From Brienomyrus brachyistius (Eukaryota; Chordata; Actinopteri; Osteoglossiformes; Mormyridae), in contig NW_026042800.1 of the NCBI RefSeq assembly GCF_023856365.1, positions 31,988 through 95,987 of the forward strand: 64,000 nt of DNA. Reading direction: 5' to 3'. The position numbers were made by a program, and so were the translations under genes. The notes below the pieces were generated by a model, which had not been told where the DNA came from, did no database searches, and worked only from the letters and a program-made list of their open reading frames with translations. This document shows positions 58,313-64,000 of this stretch, one piece after another (within the stretch, counting starts at the first letter, position 1; each line of letters opens with the position of its first letter).

Positions 58313-61300
58313 CTGCCAGCGGAGTCATGTGACCCGGGAGAGCCTTCATGACCTTTGACCTCGGCCATGTCCTGTCATCGCCAAGTATACATGCGGTCAC
58401 ATGTCTAAGCGGGGGCCACGCATAGCGCCCAGCTCCGGACATTTGCTGAGGGGAAAGGTCACCCCTCATGGTTGGTGTGTTAGCAGGAACGCTTTTAGAC
58501 GGGCAATTTTTTTTAACCCCAATCCCAGACGGCACGACACAGAACCTCATGTCCTCGGTGCAGTCCATCAAAAGTGCGGCTGCACAGCAGTGAAAAGAAC
58601 CAACGTTTGACCTCAACCCATCGCAATTTGCTGAACAGAACCATTGCTGCTCGCATCCCAGCGGAAACAGCTCAAGTCCAACAGTTTTACCAGTGCGCTG
58701 TGCCTTTAATAAAAATAAATCAGATCCATCTCACGTACGAGGGAGCAAAGTCAAGCATTCTTTAAAATCGTAACTGGTTCAACGGTCGTCTCTAAACTGA
58801 GCGACAAATCAGTACCAGGCCGAGAAAAAAAAAGAAAACGTTCGGGTGGGAATTTTCTTGAAGCTGCAGCGTATGAAGGATAAACGTGGTCGTCCTGGCG
58901 ATTTTTACGGGGGGGGGGGGGTCGCCGGCCGGAGCGGGAGTCCGCGAGACAGCCCGCCACAGGGACAGATGGTAACTTCAGAGGGACGATCTGGAGCGTG
59001 CACCCATGAACAATGGACAAGTGTCACAGGGATTAGGGCTCTGTCTGCTCCCCGGGCCTGTCACTCCCCGCCCAATCTCTCCTACTCCAACAACATGGTC
59101 ACAGAGCTTCCCTCCACCTCGGGGGACTGTGATCCAGACAAAATTATCTTTGGGTGGGACCCCAGACAGCACAGCACAGGACCCCTAAGCCCACTGAAGA
59201 CCACATGTCGTCCTCGTCCTGTTTGAACTGGGAGGGGCAGGAGGGAGGGGTGTTCAGGGACAATAACCCCACAGCTCTTGCTCCACAACTGGCAAGGGGG
59301 GGGGTGGGCATTTCCGCTTCATCTCATAACTTAATTTTAATAATTTGGTCAGAGCCTCTTAAACTATGTTTATGGTCGTAATTAAACGGCTGGAGGTTTA
59401 TATGGTCACTGATGCATAGCGTTTACACCGGTCAGGGTGTCCTCACGCAGGAGCACCGCTGAGGAGCTCTCAGCCAGCCCCACGGGCAGTAAAAACCAAA
59501 CCAGAGCGTATAAAAATGACAAGGAGCAAGGGAGGGGGGGAAGGTTTGGGACCACATCCCAAAGGACCGGCCACGGACCCCTGAGGGGAGTGGTTCGCCA
59601 GTAACCATGGGATGCGGGAGAATCACCAAACTTTCAAAAGTAGGTATACAGTTTGCGAGGCACTGAAACTGTTAACTTGACCGGACTACTTCTCAGAATG
59701 TTCTGGTAGCCAGAAAGCTACACCGGTACAGACCGGTTAGTGGCCACTTTCTTACACACCCTGCAGGCCGGGAAATCTGAGAGAGGGACTGATGCGCTGA
59801 GAGGCCCTGTCCGGCCCCCACCCCCAACACAATCCCAAACTTAGACCGGATCACAGCAGGACGCGGTTCTCTGCCTGCAACTCGTCAGCACCTGACTGAC
59901 TACGGGTAGCCATTTTAACTGGAGAGCCAGAGCCAGATGCGAGACGCCCCCCCCCCCACCCCCCCCCCATCCCACACTGCCAGCACCTTAAAATCCTGCC
60001 CCCCCCGTCTCTCAAAGGCAGCCCGTTGCACCTAAACTGGGGGTACACTATCCTCCCCATCTTCCCTTTAAACATATTGCAATCCCTTTCACACCTGAAC
60101 ATCTGACATCCGAGGGTATATCTGCAGGCCCATCCAGCCGATTTTATTTTCCCTCTGGCGTTTAGACGCTGGCACGGCGTGCTCCGGGACGCAGTACGTG
60201 GCCAGCGACAGACACACAAACAAACGTTAAAGAAAGAGGTGTGGACGGATCGAACCTGGGCCAGCCCGCACACAGGAAAACAGAAGGTGTGCAGGGGGGC
60301 AGAACCTCCACGCGCCAGCAGCTCCTGCAGCTGTGGGCGACCCGAAACTGCGGCCAGCTAGTAAGGGACACCCAGAGACACACACTCTCGCCCATGCCCA
60401 CGTTTCACACATCCTCGCCCAAGCGCGGGCAGCGCACCTTCGCACGCACTTTTAACGCGCAAACAAAAGGCGTTCTCGTGGTGCTCTGACAGACAGGCTG
60501 AAGTTTACCGAACAAACCAAGCTACTCAAAATCACACCTACAAACCTATCGCACCTGAGTAGCTAACCGAGGCATTTGCGGTTCCTGGCCTCCTAGTTGG
60601 CACCTGGCAAAGCGTGGACCCACATGATACCCCCCACCCCCCAGCACCCCACCTTCCAGTCCGGATCGGTGGAGCTTTAGAGAAGCAGGAACTGCAACCC
60701 CCTCACTGGCTTTAGGAAGGTGGGAGATTCACTCTTAAGATAACCGACGGGCAGAAAGAAAAGAGGACAGGAAGGAAGGGGAAAAGGGTTTGAGGCTCTC
60801 CTTTGCCAGGATGAAACAGCAGCTCTAACAGCGCGAGCTCTTGACACCCCCCCCCCCCTGCCACCAGCCCCCACCCCCCGTCTCTCGCTCTTGCTCCAAA
60901 CCAACACTGAGAGCTTCCGTGACGGTCAGCCCGCGCTTACCCACCAAAAACAACAAACAAATAGGGCTTTGTTGCTCAAGTGCAATTCAGAACTACAATT
61001 TAATTATGTATAAAAAACCTTTTATGGAGATGGTGGTAGTGGCCGGGGAGGGGAGGAGGAGGGGGGGTGCGTGTCTAAGACCCAGTGCTATGATAAACGC
61101 TTTCCTCCTGGTTTCACACTGTACCCATGGGGCTTGAGCAGGAAAGGTGCAGGTGCTCTGTGGGGTACGGGCTTTGGTGTAGAGGTGTGGCAGCTGGGGA
61201 GGGGGGGTGGGGGTGGCAAAAGAGCATAGCCCCAGAGCGCTGCATTGCACCATTCCCCAAGAAGCCACCCCCGCTAACAGAGAACTTCTCTGATCGATAC

Positions 61301-61329
61301 CTAGGCCTCGTCCCGTGCCCAAGTTGGAA

Positions 61330-62260
61330 AACATGCCAAAAAAGATGGAAGCAAATGAAAAATCCTCTGATTTTTTCCCGTCTCCAGTTCTGCTGATGTT
61401 ATACGTGGTTTATCGTGATTCATTACTGCGATACTTCAGCCAAAGAAGGTTATTTACGGTTAACATCTCCTGCATACCCGAAGATATATGGATTCTAACT
61501 GGCAAGCACAGACGGATAACAGTCCCAGTCTATTTCCTGGGCAAAGGTCAAGTCCTACAGCGCATAAACAAGGAGATCTATAAGAGGTCTAGCAAGTTAT
61601 CAACGGTGGTCAACCGGTGAGGAGGAACTTCCCTCCTCTGCTGTGTAAATATCTATTTTTAGCTTGCTACAAGACGTTGTACATGTTGTAGGGTAATTCA
61701 CATGACGGTTAAAATATATAAAGGGGGCATCATCCCAGCTGCATCTTGACTCTTGAATTGAAAATGAAGACAAAGAATCAAAAGCCGTCCGAACTTCAGA
61801 AGTCCAAACTTCGGAAGTCCTAACTTCTCACAGGAAGTCCAAACTTCTCACGGGAAGTCCTAACTGCTCACAGGAAGTCCTAACTTCTCACGGGAAGTCC
61901 TAACTTCTCACAGGAAGTCCTAACTGCTCACAGGAAGTCCTAACTTCTCACAGGAAGTCCTAACTTTCAGGCCATGGGCATATCAGCAAGGCGCGGAAAA
62001 TTCATGGAACGGAACATCATCTTCGTAAGAAAAATTGAGGGCGCCATTCGGCAGGCTAGCGGCTATTGGGAAAAGCACTGGAGAACCACCTCTGCCCAAC
62101 TTCTCCAAGAGACGTCAAATCATAAAACGCAAGAAACTGGAGAAAATCCCTCAAATGAAATGAGAAAATCTTTCGCCATCTTTCTTCATCTTACTTGCAA
62201 GAGCTGACCGAGGTGGAAGCGATGGTGGCCAACTTCTAGTTTGGGAACAAATAAATTAAT
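61330..62260 (+). other. Unexplained open-frame island, possible retroelement remnant
   Basis: Frames at 61315-61620 (101 residues) and 61974-62207 (77 residues) have varied composition and few low-complexity stretches, unlike most chance frames here. Between them lie a TATA-like ATATATAAAG (about 61716-61725) and a short frame starting at 61764 (19 residues). The 20-bp tandem repeat at 61795-61970 follows. I recognise no protein family. It could be a decayed retroelement or chance. It lies antisense in the bcl11a intron. Confidence 0.3.
61795..61970. repeat. 20-bp tandem repeat, about 9 units
   Basis: The unit GGAAGTCCTAACTTCTCACA shows C/A and T/G variants (CCAAAC, AACTGC, CACGGG). The first copies at the left are shortened. 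Confidence 0.93.
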
Positions 62261-63193
62261 AAAAGGAAGTTCCAGAAATATTTGCAAACCTCTTGCTGGG
62301 TGTGTGAGAGGAGCTCCATTAAGCTTCCTGAGAGCCACCTAATGTAGCTAATGTTCCCATAAAGCAGGAGCCTAAGTGCTATGATGTACATTTACAGCCC
62401 GCCCTTCCCAGCACACCGTGGCCACCGGCCCCCCGAAAGCTTCCCTTTGAGGAACAGCCAGCGCCTTTTAGCCGGGCCCGAAACATCGCACGGCCAAATT
62501 AGAGCAGGATAGTCATTATCGGTTGGGTTTTTTGTTGTTGTTGTTTCTCCCAAAGCACAACAGGCACGCTAATTACTCTGATCAGAAAGGCAACGCGCTA
62601 GTTTTTGAGGCCGCTTAAAGAGGGAGCCTGTTCGGGAAATGCTTTCTACGCCATTAAACCAAGGGATGAGAGTCCATTTCAGGGAACTCCGGCGGGCCGT
62701 GGCTGCCGGCCCATTCTGGGTGCCCCGCGCCCTTCTGAGTAAGAAAACAAAAAAAAAATATCACGCCCTGTGGTGGCTATCAAAGTCACTTTTTGGCGTG
62801 GTTGTTGAGTGAGCTTTGGAAGGCTAAGCAAAGGACCGGGGACGACCGTTTGAAGCAGACATTAATTAAAAGCAGGTTCCTGCAAAGTCTTCCAGCTGTA
62901 CCAGTCTCGCCGAGCACTGCTTCTCAGCCAAAGGAGGATTCTGGAGAATTCCAGTTCTTGCTCCAGGCCACTTTCTAGTTTTCTCTGTAATAAACCTTCC
63001 ACACTCCTCTCCTCCTTCTCTTCTCTGTCACAAAGTACTGCAGGGCCAAGACGAGGGGAATGGGTTATCTAAACAGGAGCCCCACCAAGTGCGGATCTGG
63101 GGCTCCTTTCAAGCATGCTCCACCAACCCAGAGCTTCTGTGCTTTCTGACCAAATAATAAAAAAAAGAAGCTTCACTAGCACCCCCCCTGTGT

Positions 63194-63229
63194 CCCCCCC
63201 CCCCCCCCCGCCCCCCCCCCCCCCCCCCC
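63194..63229. repeat. Poly-C tract (16 C, G, 19 C) in the bcl11a intron
   Basis: The longest C-rich homopolymer in the window, interrupted by a single G. On the minus strand it forms glycine codons in a chance frame. Confidence 0.97.
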
Positions 63230-63839
63230 GAGCTGTGACACAAAGCTTTTTAATCCGAATTTGACAGAAAGAGACAACTAGCCTCCAACAGCCTCGTCCG
63301 TCAGTTATGAGTACGTGCCCCACAGCTCTCAGAAACACTGAGTCAGGCGATGGACGTGTCTGGAGAAGAAGACGGGTGTAAGAGTCACACTCTCGGGGGG
63401 GGACCGCGGCCTCATGTGTGGGGGGTGTTTGGAGTGCTGGAGGATCAGGGTGCGAACCAAACTGAAGAATGGCCCAACAGTAATGATACAATGGTAACGT
63501 TGTGACTCTAACCCTAATGCTACGCTAACACAATGGCTACCATGTTCACCTCAGGAGACCGTGAAGCGATTCAAACATGTGGAAGTTTCCAACCTGAGAC
63601 GGATACTTAGCTGTAAGCACTGCGGTTAATATGTCAGACATGCTGGCCGTGTTCACGGTCTGGGTTTTATGGTCAGCGACAACTGTTATTCAAGGAGCTC
63701 CTGCCGGCCAGACTATGACAGGAAGTGTTAATCCGAACAATAAAGCGCGGCAGTGGGGTGGCCAGAGCCTAAACGGGTGAGAGCCACAAGCGATGGATGT
63801 GTGGGGTGCTGGGGGGTGGGCGTCACATGTCGCCATGAC

Positions 63840-64000
63840 AATCTGGAATTATATATTCATCATGAGAGGCACATTCCAGGCCCTGAGTCTATTTGCATTA
63901 AAAATTCAGGCTGACCCCTGCCTGGTGTGAGCTGACCCAAGGCAATGCCATTAGTGGAAGGAGACGCACGGCCTTCTGGGACACGCCTGATCCAGCCACC
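63840..64000. other. Candidate conserved non-coding element at the window edge (unverified)
   Basis: Complex, repeat-free sequence with GAATTATATATTCATCATG, TCTATTTGCATTAAAAATTC and GGCTGACCCC. It contrasts with the poly-C rich sequence upstream. Inference from texture only. Confidence 0.2.

Larger units (their letters stand above)
53707..64000 (-). other. bcl11a: Intron upstream of the bcl11a last coding exon (partial)
   Basis: Everything above the acceptor should be intron, because the next exon upstream in other vertebrates is a 34-residue exon ending in a split cysteine codon. I looked on the minus strand for its expected ending (about YAPQGIC followed by a donor) and for an LHWRGL-like motif and found neither. 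The intron therefore probably exceeds 10.3 kb. A very diverged or short exon could be missed by eye. Contents include poly-C/G runs, CA/GT microsatellites (55150-55200, 57056-57075, 58270-58307), a SINE-like remnant, a palindromic MITE and an unexplained open-frame island. Confidence 0.75.

Noticed and set aside
60030..60060. Possible match to the missing bcl11a exon (minus-strand VYPQFRC)
   Set aside because: Only loosely resembles the expected YAPQGIC ending, surrounding residues do not match, and no donor site follows in the right phase.

Overview
The window reads as nuclear DNA of a ray-finned (teleost-type) fish. It holds one clearly supported protein-coding locus, the large last coding exon of bcl11a on the minus strand (51650-53706), with a long 3' UTR (about 48415-51649) and part of the intron before that exon (53707-64000). 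The organism call rests on the intron-split BCL11A zinc-finger protein and on interspersed repeats of fish type: a tRNA-derived SINE ending in a GGATG-type tail, L2-like SINE/LINE tails, hAT and TA-flanked MITEs, and abundant dinucleotide and mononucleotide microsatellites. No bacterial-style gene organisation is present, and the many short open frames are chance frames through repeats and GC-rich DNA.

Layout. Positions 1-48414 lie downstream (3') of bcl11a and I see no convincing protein-coding exon in them. This agrees with the known situation in human, where a large gene-poor interval lies on the 3' side of BCL11A. The interval is filled by tandem repeats: a pyrimidine tract at 1-252; minisatellites of 37 bp (17862-18345), 33 bp (24735-24970), 31 bp (27052-27158), 19 bp (32384-32468 and 33236-33760), 39 bp (39250-39985) and 52 bp (40898-41870); and two GC-rich arrays in opposite orientation (21060-21605 and 22055-22615). 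Several transposable elements there have readable target-site duplications. Between them are moderately AT-rich, non-repetitive stretches that look like candidate conserved non-coding elements, which is plausible beside a developmental transcription-factor gene but not provable from one sequence.

Positions 48415-53706 are the bcl11a terminal exon: an AT-rich 3' UTR of about 3.2 kb with a distal AATAAA, then 684 codons encoding zinc fingers 1-6, the acidic stretch and the C-terminus. Positions 53707-64000 are intron. The preceding short exon (34 residues in human) was not found and is probably beyond the window. The intron carries a palindromic MITE, a SINE-like remnant, microsatellites, a 20-bp tandem repeat, and an unexplained island at about 61330-62260 with two low-bias open frames and a TATA-like site.

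A striking global property is the density of long poly-C/poly-G runs, many of 15-20 bases, far more conspicuous than poly-A/T. They break or distort most open frames and will hamper assembly and annotation.
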